A stretch of 64,000 nucleotides of DNA from VXPQ01 sp965232485 (GCA_965232485.1 OZ246975.1:2356001-2420000); one strand, 5' to 3'. Counted from the stretch's first letter, positions 31,071 to 40,522 are shown. A program made the numbers and translations. The notes: generated by a model not told the origin, from the sequence alone.

Positions 31071-33067
31071 CGGAGCGCATCGGGATCGATACCGGCGGCA
31101 CGTTCACGGATTTCGCGTACCTGAAAGACGGGAGCCTGGTCGTTTGCAAGACGGCCGCCACGCCGGACGACCCGAGCCGCGCCGTGGAAAAGGGCGTGCG
31201 CCTTGTCGGAGCCGGGGAGGCCGCCGCCATTGCGTATGGCGCCACGACGGCGACGAATGCGCTCCTCGAACGCCGGGGCGCCCGCTGCGCCCTGATTACG
31301 ACCCGGGGCTTTCGCGACGTGCTGGCGATCGGACGGCAGAATCGTCCCGACATGTACGGGTTGTCCCAGCATCGCCTGCCTCCGCTCGCGCCTTCGGACC
31401 TGCGGTTCGAAGTCGCGGAGCGGGTGGCCGCCGACGGTTCAATCCTGACGCCGCTGGACGAGCGCGAGGTCGCCGCCCTGGGCGAAAAGCTGCAAGGCCT
31501 GGACGTGGCGGGGGTGGCGATCGTATTTCTTTTTTCGTTTCTGCGCCCGGACCACGAGCGCCGCGCGGCGGACTTGCTGAAGGAATACCTTCCGGAGGCG
31601 CGATTCTCGCTGAGCGCCGACATTTTGCCGGAATACCGGGAATACGAACGCACGGTAGCCACCGTCGCGAATGCGTATGTGCAACCTGTCGTGGCGCGGT
31701 ATCTGGATCGGCTCGAGCGGGCCGTTGCGCCGAGGCCGGTGCGCGTCATGCAATCGAATGGCGGGGTTATCGGGACGAAACAGGCGGCGCAGCGCCCGGC
31801 TCGCCTGGCGCTCAGCGGCCCGGCGGGCGGGGTGGTGGGCGCGTTTCGACTGGCCGGAACGGCGCTGGGGGAGCAGGCGCCGAAGATTCTCACGATCGAC
31901 ATGGGAGGCACCAGCGCGGACGTGGCGTTGTGTCCCGGCGAAATACCGCGCGCCGCCGAAAGCAACATTGCGGGATTGCCGCTGCGGTTTCCTTCTGTGG
32001 ATATCCATACGGTGGGGGCGGGCGGAGGCAGCATGGCCTATGCCGATGCGGCGGGCGCGCTTCATGTCGGTCCCGCCAGCGCCGGGGCCGCGCCGGGCCC
32101 CGCGTGTTACGGGCGAGGCGGGGAGACGCCCACGGTCACGGACGCCAATGTGGCGCTGGGCCGCATTCTGCCGGACCGGTTTCTGGGGGGCGAATTTCCG
32201 CTCGACGCCGCTGCTGCGAGGCGGGTCGTCGAAGAACTGGGCCGCCCGCTGGGTCTTTCCGTGCAAGAAACGGCGCTGGGCGTCGTCCGGATCGCCAATG
32301 CATCCATGGAGCGCGCCTTGCGCCGCGTGTCGGTCGAGCGGGGATACGACCCGAAGGAGTACGTGCTGATTCCGTTCGGGGGCGCCGGACCGTTGCATGC
32401 CTGCGACCTGGCGGACGCGCTTTCGATCCGCCGGATTTTGCTGCCTCCGCAGCCCGGCGTACTGAGCGCGCTGGGTTTGTTGATGGCGGACGTCGCGTAC
32501 GATACGTCCCTTTCGGCGCCCGCCGACGAGGCCCTGCTTGAGGCGCTTTACGCGCGGGAATCGGAGCGCGTCCATGAGATATTCGCCGAAGAGGGGTATG
32601 GGCGTCCCGTCCTCGAAACCTTTGCGGACATGCGCTACCGGGGGCAAAGCTACGAATTGACCGTGCCGACAGACCCTGCAAGGCCGGACCTTGCCCGGCG
32701 GCGTTTTCATGCGCAACACGCCCGTCGTTACGGATATGCGATGCAGGACGCCCTCGTGGAGATCGTGACGCTGCGCGTACGGGGAACGGTCGCCGGAGCC
32801 GAGGCGCTGTGGCCGCGGGATGCGGAGCGGGCCGATCCGTCGGAGACCGCCGGGGCGGCGCAGGTCGGAGAGACGCCGGTGGTCCTGGATAGCGGCGAGG
32901 AGGTCATGGCGGCGCTTTACGATCGGGATCGGTTGCGGTGGGGGCATGCTTTCGAGGGACCCGCCGTGGCGGCCCAGTACGATGCGACCGTGTTTGCGGC
33001 GCCTTCGTGGCGCGTCGAGGCGGACGCCTGGCGCAATTTGCATTTTTCCCGTATTTCCCCAATATGA
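31067..33067 (+). CDS. hyuA: Hydantoinase/oxoprolinase family protein, subunit A
   Basis: 666 residues. The N-terminal actin-like ATPase motif is clear (RIGIDTGGTFTDFAYLKDGS), with further phosphate-binding elements (TIDMGGTSADVALCPGEIP; GGAGPLHACDLADAL). This is the ATP-dependent N-methylhydantoinase/5-oxoprolinase A subunit, which works with subunit B encoded 9 bases downstream to open hydantoin-type or oxoproline rings. Exact substrate cannot be told from sequence. ATGA overlap with lexA at 31067-31070. Confidence 0.9.
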   Translation: MTERIGIDTGGTFTDFAYLKDGSLVVCKTAATPDDPSRAVEKGVRLVGAGEAAAIAYGATTATNALLERRGARCALITTRGFRDVLAIGRQNRPDMYGLSQHRLPPLAPSDLRFEVAERVAADGSILTPLDEREVAALGEKLQGLDVAGVAIVFLFSFLRPDHERRAADLLKEYLPEARFSLSADILPEYREYERTVATVANAYVQPVVARYLDRLERAVAPRPVRVMQSNGGVIGTKQAAQRPARLALSGPAGGVVGAFRLAGTALGEQAPKILTIDMGGTSADVALCPGEIPRAAESNIAGLPLRFPSVDIHTVGAGGGSMAYADAAGALHVGPASAGAAPGPACYGRGGETPTVTDANVALGRILPDRFLGGEFPLDAAAARRVVEELGRPLGLSVQETALGVVRIANASMERALRRVSVERGYDPKEYVLIPFGGAGPLHACDLADALSIRRILLPPQPGVLSALGLLMADVAYDTSLSAPADEALLEALYARESERVHEIFAEEGYGRPVLETFADMRYRGQSYELTVPTDPARPDLARRRFHAQHARRYGYAMQDALVEIVTLRVRGTVAGAEALWPRDAERADPSETAGAAQVGETPVVLDSGEEVMAALYDRDRLRWGHAFEGPAVAAQYDATVFAAPSWRVEADAWRNLHFSRISPI

Positions 33068-33076
33068 CGGACCCGT

Positions 33077-34654
33077 ATGATGGACCCGATTCTTCTCGAA
33101 CTGTACCGGCATCGGTTTGCGGGCGTCGCCGAGGAAATGGGCGTGACGCTGCGACGGACGGCGTATTCGCCCAATATCAAGGAGCGGCTGGATTTTTCGT
33201 GCGCCGTGTTCGACGAGCGCGGCGGGATGGTGGCGCAGGCGGCGCACATTCCGGTGCATCTCGGGGCCATGCCGCGCAGCCTCGAAGCCGCGCTGAACGC
33301 CATCGACGCATGGCGTCCCGGGGACACGGTGATTCTGAACGATCCCTACGCAGGCGGTACGCATCTGCCGGACATCACCATGATTTCCCCGGTATTCGTA
33401 GCCGACCGCCTCGCGTTCTTCGCCGCGAGTCGGGCGCACCACGCGGATGTGGGAGGCATGAGTCCCGGCTCGCTCCCGCTTTCTCGCGAATTGTATCAGG
33501 AAGGCGTCGTTATTCCTCCCGTGAAATGGCGCAACGAAGGCAAGGCGGCCGCCGATCTGGAGCGGTTGATTTTGCGCAACGTGCGTACGCCGGAGGAGCG
33601 GCGCGGCGACCTGGCGGCGCAGCAGGCCGCCCATTCGGTGGCGGAGAGCCGCCTTGCGGCGCTGATCGAGCGGCATGGCGCGGCGGAGGCGAAAGCGTAT
33701 GCGGCCCATTTGCCTGCGTGGAGCGAGCGGTTGCTTCGGGAGCGCATTCGGGCATGGCCGGACGGAGTTTTTCGGTTCGAGGATACGCTGGAGCCGGATT
33801 CCGCCGAGGCGCCGGACGGGGCAAAGGTCGTCGTTCGGGTGGCGGCCCATATTCGGGGGGACGGCGTGACGTTCGATTTCGAGGGGACGTCGCCTGCCGT
33901 AGACGGTTCGCTGAATGCGCCGTTGCCGGTCACGGAGGCGGCCTGTTACTACGCCGCGCGGGCGCTGGCGGCGTCGGACATTCCCATGAATGCAGGATGT
34001 TTTGCGCCCGTTCGCGTCGTTGCGCCGCCGGGGTGTCTCGTGCATGCCCGTCCGCCTAGCGCAGTGGCCGCCGGAAATGTCGAAACGTCGCAACGCATTG
34101 TGGACGCCGTGCTTGGCGCGCTGGCGCAGGCCTTGCCGACCCGGGCGTGCGCGGCGGGGCAAGGCACCATGAACAACCTGACCATCGGGGGCTTTCGGGC
34201 CGACGGAAGCCCCTATGCGTACTACGAAACCATTGGGGGCGGCATGGGGGCTTCCGCCGGGGCGGACGGTCTCGACGGGGTGCATGTGCACATGAGCAAC
34301 ACGCTGAATACGCCGGTCGAGGCGCTGGAAATGGCGTTTCCGTTTCGGATTGAGACGTATGCGGTGCGCCGGGGGAGCGGCGGAGCGGGCGAGCGCCGGG
34401 GCGGGGACGGGCTGGTTCGGGCGTACCGGTTGCTGCGGCCCGCCGCGGTGACGGTCATCAGCGAACGGCGGGAGACGCCTCCATGGGGATTGCAATGCGG
34501 CGCGCCGGGCGCCTGCGGACGCAATACGCTGATTCGGTCCGACGGCGCCGAGGAAACGCTGCCCGCGAAGTTCAGTCGCCGGTTCGAGGCGGGCGATGTG
34601 CTGCGCATCGAAACGCCCGGAGGCGGGGGTTGGGGGAGAAGGGATGGCCCATGA
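33077..34654 (+). CDS. hyuB: Hydantoinase/oxoprolinase family protein, subunit B
   Basis: 525 residues beginning MDPILLELYRHRFAGVAEEM, the standard start of the B subunit. Diagnostic stretches: GVTLRRTAYSPNIKERLDFS, VILNDPYAGGTHLPDITMIS, the histidine-rich AASRAHHADVGGMSPGS, and the C-terminal YETIGGGMGASAGADGLDGV plus the closing TPGGGGWG. It pairs with the A subunit immediately upstream. High GC, complete. It is convergent with aconitase, with the 31-bp palindrome array between them. Confidence 0.92.
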   Translation: MMDPILLELYRHRFAGVAEEMGVTLRRTAYSPNIKERLDFSCAVFDERGGMVAQAAHIPVHLGAMPRSLEAALNAIDAWRPGDTVILNDPYAGGTHLPDITMISPVFVADRLAFFAASRAHHADVGGMSPGSLPLSRELYQEGVVIPPVKWRNEGKAAADLERLILRNVRTPEERRGDLAAQQAAHSVAESRLAALIERHGAAEAKAYAAHLPAWSERLLRERIRAWPDGVFRFEDTLEPDSAEAPDGAKVVVRVAAHIRGDGVTFDFEGTSPAVDGSLNAPLPVTEAACYYAARALAASDIPMNAGCFAPVRVVAPPGCLVHARPPSAVAAGNVETSQRIVDAVLGALAQALPTRACAAGQGTMNNLTIGGFRADGSPYAYYETIGGGMGASAGADGLDGVHVHMSNTLNTPVEALEMAFPFRIETYAVRRGSGGAGERRGGDGLVRAYRLLRPAAVTVISERRETPPWGLQCGAPGACGRNTLIRSDGAEETLPAKFSRRFEAGDVLRIETPGGGGWGRRDGP

Positions 34655-34685
34655 ACCGTTGGAATATGCCCCCTGATTTTGACAT

Positions 34686-34826
34686 TATGCATAAAATGCA
34701 TAGAAAAGGGTATATCTATGCAAAAAATGCATAGATCAATGCGCCGGCACACATAAAACCTGTAAGGCGGCCCGGCATTATGCAGAAAATGCATAGAAGG
34801 GGGCGTCATTATGCAGAAAATGCATA
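34686..34826. repeat. Array of 17-bp palindromes with exact 31-bp period
   Basis: Four copies of TATGCANAAAATGCATA at 34686-34702, 34717-34733 (one further A), 34779-34795 and 34810-34826. Start-to-start distances are 31, 62 and 31, and the phase-matched position 34748-34764 holds a degraded copy (11 of 17 matches), so it is a five-unit, 31-bp-period array. Each unit has 6-base inverted arms around a 5-base A-rich centre. The 14-base separators differ. It lies between the convergent ends of hyuB and acnA. Confidence 0.85.
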
Positions 34827-34845
34827 ATCACTGCCCTTGCATCCC

Positions 34846-37572
34846 TCACGCCTCCACCTGCTCCCTCCGCAGATAATCCCGGAGCACATAGTGGAGGATG
34901 CCGCCGTTGCGGTAATAATCCACTTCCACGTCGGTGTCGAGGCGGACCACGGTCTGGAAGACGGTTTGCGTTCCGTCCGGCCTGGCGGCGGCGACGGCGA
35001 GTTCCTGTCGGGGCGCTACCGCGTCGGTTACGGGAATGTCGAAGGTTTCCTCGCCCGTCAGGCCCAGGCTGGCCGCCGTTTCGCCCTCGCGGAATTGTAA
35101 GGGAAGCACGCCCATGCCGATCAGGTTCGACCGGTGGATGCGTTCGTAATTCTCCACGATGGTCGCCTTGACGCCGAGCAGCAGCGTTCCTTTCGCCGCC
35201 CAGTCCCGGCTTGATCCCATGCCGTAATCCTTGCCCCCCAGCACGACCAGCGGGACGCCTGCGTCCGCGTATTTCATCGCGGCGTCGTAAATGGACATCG
35301 TTTCGTCGGTGGGGAAGTACCGGGTGACGCCGCCTTCCGTCCCCGGAACCAGCAGGTTCTTGATGCGGATGTTGGCGAACGTGCCGCGAATCATCACTTC
35401 GTGGTTTCCGCGCCGCGAGCCGTACGAATTGAAGGCATGCCGGGGGACGCCTTTTTCGATCAGATATTTCCCGGCGGGCGTATCCCGTCCGATGGAGCCT
35501 GCGGGCGAAATATGGTCCGTCGTGGTTGAATCGCCCAGTTTGGCGAGCGCCCGGGCGCCCCGGATTTCCTGTATGGCGGGCGTTTCCGGGTCCATATCCA
35601 CGAAATAGGGCGGCTCCTGAATGTAGGTCGAAGCGCCGTCCCATTCGCACAGCGATCCTTCTGCCGTTTCGATGGCGTTCCAGGTTTCGCTGGACGTTTC
35701 GATGCCGTCGTATTCGTCCCGGAACAGGTCGGGGGTGACGACGTCGCGGACCGTACGGAGAATCTCTTCGGAAGAGGGCCAGACGTCGCGCAGGTATACG
35801 TCGTTGCCTGCCGAATCCTCGCCGATGGGGTCGTTCGCCAGGTCGATATCGACGGTGCCGGCCAGCGCATAGGCCACCACGAGGGGCGGGGAAGCGAGGA
35901 AGTTGGCCTGTACGTGCGGGTGAATGCGGCCTTCGAAGTTCCGATTTCCCGAAAGCACGCCCGCCGCGATGAGATCGGCCTCCTCGATGGCCTTGGCAAC
36001 CGGTTCGGGCAGTGGTCCCGAATTGCCGATGCAGGTGGTGCAACCGTATCCCACCAGGTTGAATCCCAGTTGATTCAGGTACGGAAGCAGTCCGGCTTCG
36101 TGCAGGTAGCGGGTCACGACGCGGGAGCCGGGCGCCAGACTCGTCTTGACGTACGGGGGTACGCGCAGGCCGCGCTCCACGGCGTGCTTCGCCACGAGGC
36201 CGGCGCCGATCATCACCGACGGATTGCTGGTGTTCGTGCAACTGGTGATGGCGGCGATGGCTACGTCGCCGTGCCGCAGCGCGCGATCGTTTCCTTGTTC
36301 GTCCCGGTAGCGGCCGGTACGGGCGAGCGCGTCCGGTTTCAGGCCGAATCCCTGGGGACCGGCGGGCGCGGTAAGCGTGGCGGCGAAGGTTTCGCCGAGT
36401 TCCGGCATGGGAATCAGGTCCTGCGGACGTTTGGGCCCCGCCACGCTGGGCACGACGTCGCCAAGGTCCAGCTCGAGGACGTCAAGAAATTCCGGATCGG
36501 GCGTGTTCGCCGCGCGGAACAGGCCTTGCTCCTTCGCATACCGCTCTACCATGTCCACGAGCGCCGGGTCGCGGCCCGTGCGCAGCATGTAGTCGAGGGT
36601 GATCCGGTCCGCGGGAAAGAAGCCCATGGTGGCGCCGTACTCTGGCGACATATTGGAAATGGTGGCGCGGTCCGGGATGGACAGGTGATCCAGGCCGGGG
36701 CCGAAGAATTCCACGAACCGGCCCACCACGCCGTACGCCCGGAGGCGGCGGGTGGCGGTCAGCACGAGGTCGGTGGCTGTGGCGCCTTCGGGCAGCCGTC
36801 CCGTTATCCGAAATCCGATCACTTCCGGCATGAGCATGCAGATCGGCTGGCCCAGCATGGCGGCCTCGGCTTCGATGCCTCCCACGCCCCAGCCGAGTAC
36901 GCCCAGTCCGTTGATCATGGTCGTGTGGCTGTCCGTTCCGACGAGGGAGTCCGGGTAGGCCACCTGCAACCCGTCCTCCGGGCGGGTCCATACGCCCCGG
37001 GCGATATATTCCAGGTTGACCTGGTGGCAAATGCCGCCGGACGGGGGCACGACCGAGAAATTCTCGAAGGCTTTTTGTCCCCACCTCAAGAAGGCGTACC
37101 GCTCCTGATTGCGCCGAAACTCGATGTCCGAATTCAGGCGAAGCGCTTCGTGCGTCCCGAAATGATCCACCTGAATGGAGTGGTCGATGACGAGGTGCAC
37201 GGGCACTCTCGGGTTGATGGCGTCCGTATCGCCTCCGAGGCGGGCCACGGCGGAGCGGAGGGCGGCCAGGTCCACGACGGCGGGCACGCCCGTAAAATCC
37301 TGCAGCAGGACGCGGGCGGGCACGAAGGGAATTTCCTCGCGGGCGGGGCGTTTCGGGTCGTACGTAGCGAGGCGTTCGACGTCTTCTTGCGTAACGGTGC
37401 GTCCGTCGCATTCCCGGAGCGCGGATTCGAGCAGCACCTTGATGGAGAAGGGGAGGCGGTCCGGGTCGCCGACGCCGCGGTCGGCGAGGCGGTCGAGTCG
37501 GTAGAGGCAGGCGTCGCCCGATCCTGTGTCGAATGTGTCGCGGGCGCCGAAGGGGTCTTTCATGGCGTTCAT
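34846..37572 (-). CDS. acnA: Aconitate hydratase
   Basis: 908 residues, full length for AcnA/IRP-type aconitase. The [4Fe-4S] ligand cysteines are in AITSCTNTSNPSVMIG and NLVGYGCTTCIGNSGPLP. Other active-site stretches: VIDHSIQVDHFG, VGTDSHTTMINGLGV, and the C-terminal swivel domain (FNSYGSRRGNHEVMIRGTFA; GGKDYGMGSSRDWAAKGTLL). Catalyses citrate-isocitrate interconversion in the TCA cycle. Two Met codons open the frame (MNAMKDPFGAR); either could be used. Single gene unit. Confidence 0.96.
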   Translation of the reverse strand: MNAMKDPFGARDTFDTGSGDACLYRLDRLADRGVGDPDRLPFSIKVLLESALRECDGRTVTQEDVERLATYDPKRPAREEIPFVPARVLLQDFTGVPAVVDLAALRSAVARLGGDTDAINPRVPVHLVIDHSIQVDHFGTHEALRLNSDIEFRRNQERYAFLRWGQKAFENFSVVPPSGGICHQVNLEYIARGVWTRPEDGLQVAYPDSLVGTDSHTTMINGLGVLGWGVGGIEAEAAMLGQPICMLMPEVIGFRITGRLPEGATATDLVLTATRRLRAYGVVGRFVEFFGPGLDHLSIPDRATISNMSPEYGATMGFFPADRITLDYMLRTGRDPALVDMVERYAKEQGLFRAANTPDPEFLDVLELDLGDVVPSVAGPKRPQDLIPMPELGETFAATLTAPAGPQGFGLKPDALARTGRYRDEQGNDRALRHGDVAIAAITSCTNTSNPSVMIGAGLVAKHAVERGLRVPPYVKTSLAPGSRVVTRYLHEAGLLPYLNQLGFNLVGYGCTTCIGNSGPLPEPVAKAIEEADLIAAGVLSGNRNFEGRIHPHVQANFLASPPLVVAYALAGTVDIDLANDPIGEDSAGNDVYLRDVWPSSEEILRTVRDVVTPDLFRDEYDGIETSSETWNAIETAEGSLCEWDGASTYIQEPPYFVDMDPETPAIQEIRGARALAKLGDSTTTDHISPAGSIGRDTPAGKYLIEKGVPRHAFNSYGSRRGNHEVMIRGTFANIRIKNLLVPGTEGGVTRYFPTDETMSIYDAAMKYADAGVPLVVLGGKDYGMGSSRDWAAKGTLLLGVKATIVENYERIHRSNLIGMGVLPLQFREGETAASLGLTGEETFDIPVTDAVAPRQELAVAAARPDGTQTVFQTVVRLDTDVEVDYYRNGGILHYVLRDYLRREQVEA

Positions 37573-37717
37573 GTGGATGTGTCGTTACAACGGCGGGGCG
37601 TTCAGGAGCGTTTGTTTGGGCAGGTTAGCGGGTTTTCGGGGTCCGGAAGGCTGCGCCGCGCAATGGCCGGGGTAAAAAAGGGGTATTCTGTAATTACTCT
37701 CCAAAGGCCGAAATGGT

Positions 37718-38911
37718 TCAGGAAAATGCGTCGGGCCAGACGGGCGGAAATCCTTCGGAGAGGGCGACAGAAAGGCCCGTGGCTTCGGCTCGTTCGTGCA
37801 GGGGGAAGCGGGTATTTCCCGGAAAGACGACGAACAGACGGTCCAGCTGGAGGTCGTTCAGGGCGGAATGCATGGAGCGCGTCATGGCGGGCGCGCTCGC
37901 GCGCTTGAACTCAAAGCCGATTCGCTGTCCTTTTTTCATTATCAAGAGGTCCAGTTCCGCTCCCTGATGGGTTGCCCAGTGGTAACACTGGTCCCAGGCG
38001 ATGCCCAGTATGCGGGCGATCTCCTGCATTGCGAACCCCTCCCAGGATGCGCCGGACCTGGGATGGCCTATGAGTGTTTCTCTATCGTCGATTCCCAGCA
38101 AGGCATGGAGCAGTCCGGTATCGCCGATATATATTTTGGGCGCCTTGACCTGTCTCTTTTTCAGATTTTCGTACCATGGAGGCAATTTGCGCACGATCAA
38201 CGCATCGACGAGCATGTCGAGCCAGGCATTGATTGTGGGGCTGGTCACACCGAGGGCGCGTCCGGGTTCGGCGCTGTTCCAGCGGTTGCCGTGATAGTGC
38301 GCCAGCATGGTCCAGAAGCGGCGCATGGTTTCGGCGGGAACTGAAAATCCGAGTTGCGGCAGGTCGCGTTCGAGGAAGGTGCGGACGAATGCGGTGCGCC
38401 AGGCAAAACTCAGCGTGTCGTCTGTAGCAAGAAACGAGTTGGGAAACCCTCCGCGTAGCCAGAGCCTTCCGGCCATATCTCTATCGACCTCGTCCATGCG
38501 AAACGGCGGCAGTTCATAGTACGCGATGCGTCCGGCAAGCGTCTCCGAGGATTGGCGCAACAGGTCCGGGCCTGCACTGCCGAGTACAAGAAAGCGAGCG
38601 GCATTGTCGGGACGGTCTACAAGTACCCGCAGCAGGGGAAAGAGTCCGGGTCGGCGTTGCACTTCGTCGATGACGACCAGCCCGCGCAGGGATTCGAGGG
38701 CCAGCTTCGGGTCGGCGAGCGCCGCTTCGTGCGTTGGGTCTTCAAGATCGAAAAAGTGGACCGGAGATTTCCGGTCGCTGACAAGGCGCCGTGCGAGCGT
38801 GGTTTTGCCGACCTGCCTGGCGCCGACGATGCCGACGACAGGGAACTGCTGCAGGAGGCCGCGAAGGGCCGTTTCGTGTTCGTTGCGTGGTATCATACCC
38901 TGAATATACAT
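37718..38911 (-). CDS. P-loop ATPase with DUF4143 domain
   Basis: 397 residues. N-terminal AAA-type ATPase: Walker A VVGIVGARQVGKTTLARRL, Walker B LRGLVVIDEVQRRPGLFP, sensor FLVLGSAGPDLLRQSSETLA, then the L-x-P-F segment. C-terminal DUF4143 domain, PD-(D/E)XK-like, with ASWEGFAMQEIARILG, GAELDLLIMKKGQRIGFEFK. This is the very common archaeal/bacterial ATPase of unknown role, often seen in many copies and near toxin-antitoxin genes, as here (MNT/HEPN remnant upstream). Start at 38911 (MYIQGMIPRNEHE); the ATG six codons in is an alternative. Confidence 0.88.
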   Translation of the reverse strand: MYIQGMIPRNEHETALRGLLQQFPVVGIVGARQVGKTTLARRLVSDRKSPVHFFDLEDPTHEAALADPKLALESLRGLVVIDEVQRRPGLFPLLRVLVDRPDNAARFLVLGSAGPDLLRQSSETLAGRIAYYELPPFRMDEVDRDMAGRLWLRGGFPNSFLATDDTLSFAWRTAFVRTFLERDLPQLGFSVPAETMRRFWTMLAHYHGNRWNSAEPGRALGVTSPTINAWLDMLVDALIVRKLPPWYENLKKRQVKAPKIYIGDTGLLHALLGIDDRETLIGHPRSGASWEGFAMQEIARILGIAWDQCYHWATHQGAELDLLIMKKGQRIGFEFKRASAPAMTRSMHSALNDLQLDRLFVVFPGNTRFPLHERAEATGLSVALSEGFPPVWPDAFS

Positions 38912-38941
38912 GAAAATTTAAAATGCTACTATGGATTTTCA

Positions 38942-39118
38942 TGGATCGAGAGGGTGGGGAACCTGTTCGGGCGGATTTACGATAATCTGCATGGGGCGGG
39001 CGCCGCCGTGGATGTGATTGTTGTCACGCCGGCGGACATCGAGCGCTACCGGGACAGCCATGCGCTGATTATCAAGCCGGCCCTCAACGAGGGGAGGGTG
39101 GTGTATGAAGCGGCATGA
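38942..39118 (+). pseudogene. MNT nucleotidyltransferase remnant (3' half)
   Basis: Only the second half of a minimal nucleotidyltransferase remains: LFGRIYDNLHGAGAAVDVIV, VTPADIERYRDSHALIIKPA, ending LNEGRVVYEAA. The N-terminal GS-x-x-R-G and D-x-D catalytic motifs are missing; the divergent ATPase gene starts 31 bases upstream. Together with the HEPN frame that overlaps its stop codon, this is the second dead MNT/HEPN module in the window. Confidence 0.7.
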
Positions 39119-39160
39119 ACGTTTTCCTCCTGACGACCCAAGGAAATGGTTGAATCGTGC
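39105..39160 (+). pseudogene. HEPN toxin remnant (first about 18 codons)
   Basis: MKRHERFPPDDPRKWLNRAR then SNA resembles the first helix of MNT-associated HEPN proteins, and its start overlaps the nucleotidyltransferase stop by 14 bases as in intact pairs. After about codon 23 the frame loses HEPN character (CKPENPEVSLPSPG), and the convergent RNase D gene begins at 39219. Confidence 0.5.
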
Positions 39161-39218
39161 GCGGAGCAATGCTTGCAAACCCGAAAATCCTGAAGTTTCC
39201 TTGCCATCGCCGGGAATC

Positions 39219-40367
39219 TCACCGTCGCAGGGCCGCCAGCAGTTCCTTCCCGATTGTTTCCGCTTGCCATTGCCGCACCTTCGGAATGGCTGTCAGCGCG
39301 GCAAGGCTCTTCGGCCTGACGGCGGCGATGTTTTGCAGCACATGGTTTGGCGCCATGATTCCCCGTTCAAGCCCCAGTCGCTTCGCCGCCTGGTTGCGCG
39401 CCTCTTTCAGCCGCTCGAAAGCGGCTTCTTCTTCCTCGGTGGGTCGCGTACTCCGGGGCAGGCGGGGGTAGGGCGACAATGCGGAATCGGGCAGGCGGTT
39501 GACCCGGTTCAGTGCATTGAGTAACGATAGCCCTTTGGTCTCGGCGAGGCGGGCCGGAAATCCCTTGATCGCGGCGAGGGCCTTGACGGAGGCGGGGCGC
39601 ATGGCGGCGACCTCGACGAGCGCGGCGTTGTTGACCACGCGGCCGGGCGCCCGGTCCCGCGCGCGGGCAATCCGGTCTCGCCACGCAATGATTTCCCGGA
39701 GCGCGGCGATGGAGCGGGCGTCCAGGGCATGGGCCTGTTTGAAACGGGTTACCGGGTCGATTTCGGGTTCGTCTTCGCGGACGTCTGTTGCGCTTGCCGC
39801 AAGCCAGCGGTATTCTTCTTTGGCCCAGTGGAGGCGTCCTTGCTTGCTTAGTTCCTTTTCGAGGTTCGCTATCAGGCGGCGCAGGTGGCGCGTGTCTCCC
39901 GCAGCGTAGCGTATCATTGCGCGGGTCAACGGGCGCCGGGCCCAATCGGCTCGCTGGAATTTCTTGGAGACGCGGATGTTGAGGCGCTGCGCCAGCAGGT
40001 CCTGAAGTCCGACGCAGGGTTCGCCGAGCAGGTTTGCTGCGATCTGGGTGTCTACCGGATTCGCCACTGTAATGTCCAGATCGCGGGACAGGAGCAGCAG
40101 GTCGAAGGCGGCGCCGTGCAGGACGATGCGTCGTTTCGGGTCTTCAAGGAATGGTTTCAGGTAGGGCGCCGGGTCGATGGCGAGGGGGTCCAGCACGAAG
40201 GTTTCGCTCGGGACGGAGAGCTGGACCAGACACAGGCGGTCCGAGTAGCGGTGGAGTCCGGCGGCCTCGCAGTCCAGTCCGAGGGTGCCGACGCCCTGGA
40301 CGGCATGCTGTATGCGCCGGGCCGCGTCATGCGTCTGTACGTAGGTAATGGCGCCTTCGGGCGGCAT
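39219..40367 (-). CDS. rnd: Ribonuclease D-type 3'-5' exonuclease with HRDC domains
   Basis: Start placed at ATG 40367 (MPPEGAITYVQTHDAARRIQ); the frame continues to 40493 without family similarity. DEDDy exonuclease core: motif I LGLDCEAAGLHRY (Asp and Glu), motif II IVLHGAAFDLLLLSRDL, motif III MIRYAAGDTRHLRRL (Tyr and Asp). Two HRDC-like helical repeats follow (LREIIAWRDRIARARDRAPG; RLKEARNQAAKRLGLERGIM). RNase D matures tRNA 3' ends; the adjacent tRNA gene is on the other strand. Confidence 0.9.
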   Translation of the reverse strand: MPPEGAITYVQTHDAARRIQHAVQGVGTLGLDCEAAGLHRYSDRLCLVQLSVPSETFVLDPLAIDPAPYLKPFLEDPKRRIVLHGAAFDLLLLSRDLDITVANPVDTQIAANLLGEPCVGLQDLLAQRLNIRVSKKFQRADWARRPLTRAMIRYAAGDTRHLRRLIANLEKELSKQGRLHWAKEEYRWLAASATDVREDEPEIDPVTRFKQAHALDARSIAALREIIAWRDRIARARDRAPGRVVNNAALVEVAAMRPASVKALAAIKGFPARLAETKGLSLLNALNRVNRLPDSALSPYPRLPRSTRPTEEEEAAFERLKEARNQAAKRLGLERGIMAPNHVLQNIAAVRPKSLAALTAIPKVRQWQAETIGKELLAALRR

Positions 40368-40522
40368 GAAGTCGGGGTGTTTTTCAGGGGGCGGCTCGTG
40401 AACGTTGCGGGAGGGGGTTAGGTTCAGGGGGCGGGTTGGGAAGACATTTCTGGTTCCGCTGGTAATCCCCCGCCCTTGGAACCCACCCGCCACCCATTCC
40501 GTTAAAATGGATTAGGGCAACA

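Noticed and set aside
31439..34495. A 1018-codon minus-strand frame opposite hyuA and hyuB
   Set aside because: Its translation is low-complexity Arg/Pro/Gln-rich sequence typical of antisense frames in high-GC DNA, while the plus strand encodes two recognisable enzymes with correct motifs.
34686..34826. CRISPR array
   Set aside because: The repeat is 17 bases and spacers 14, well below known CRISPR sizes, and there are no cas genes in the window.
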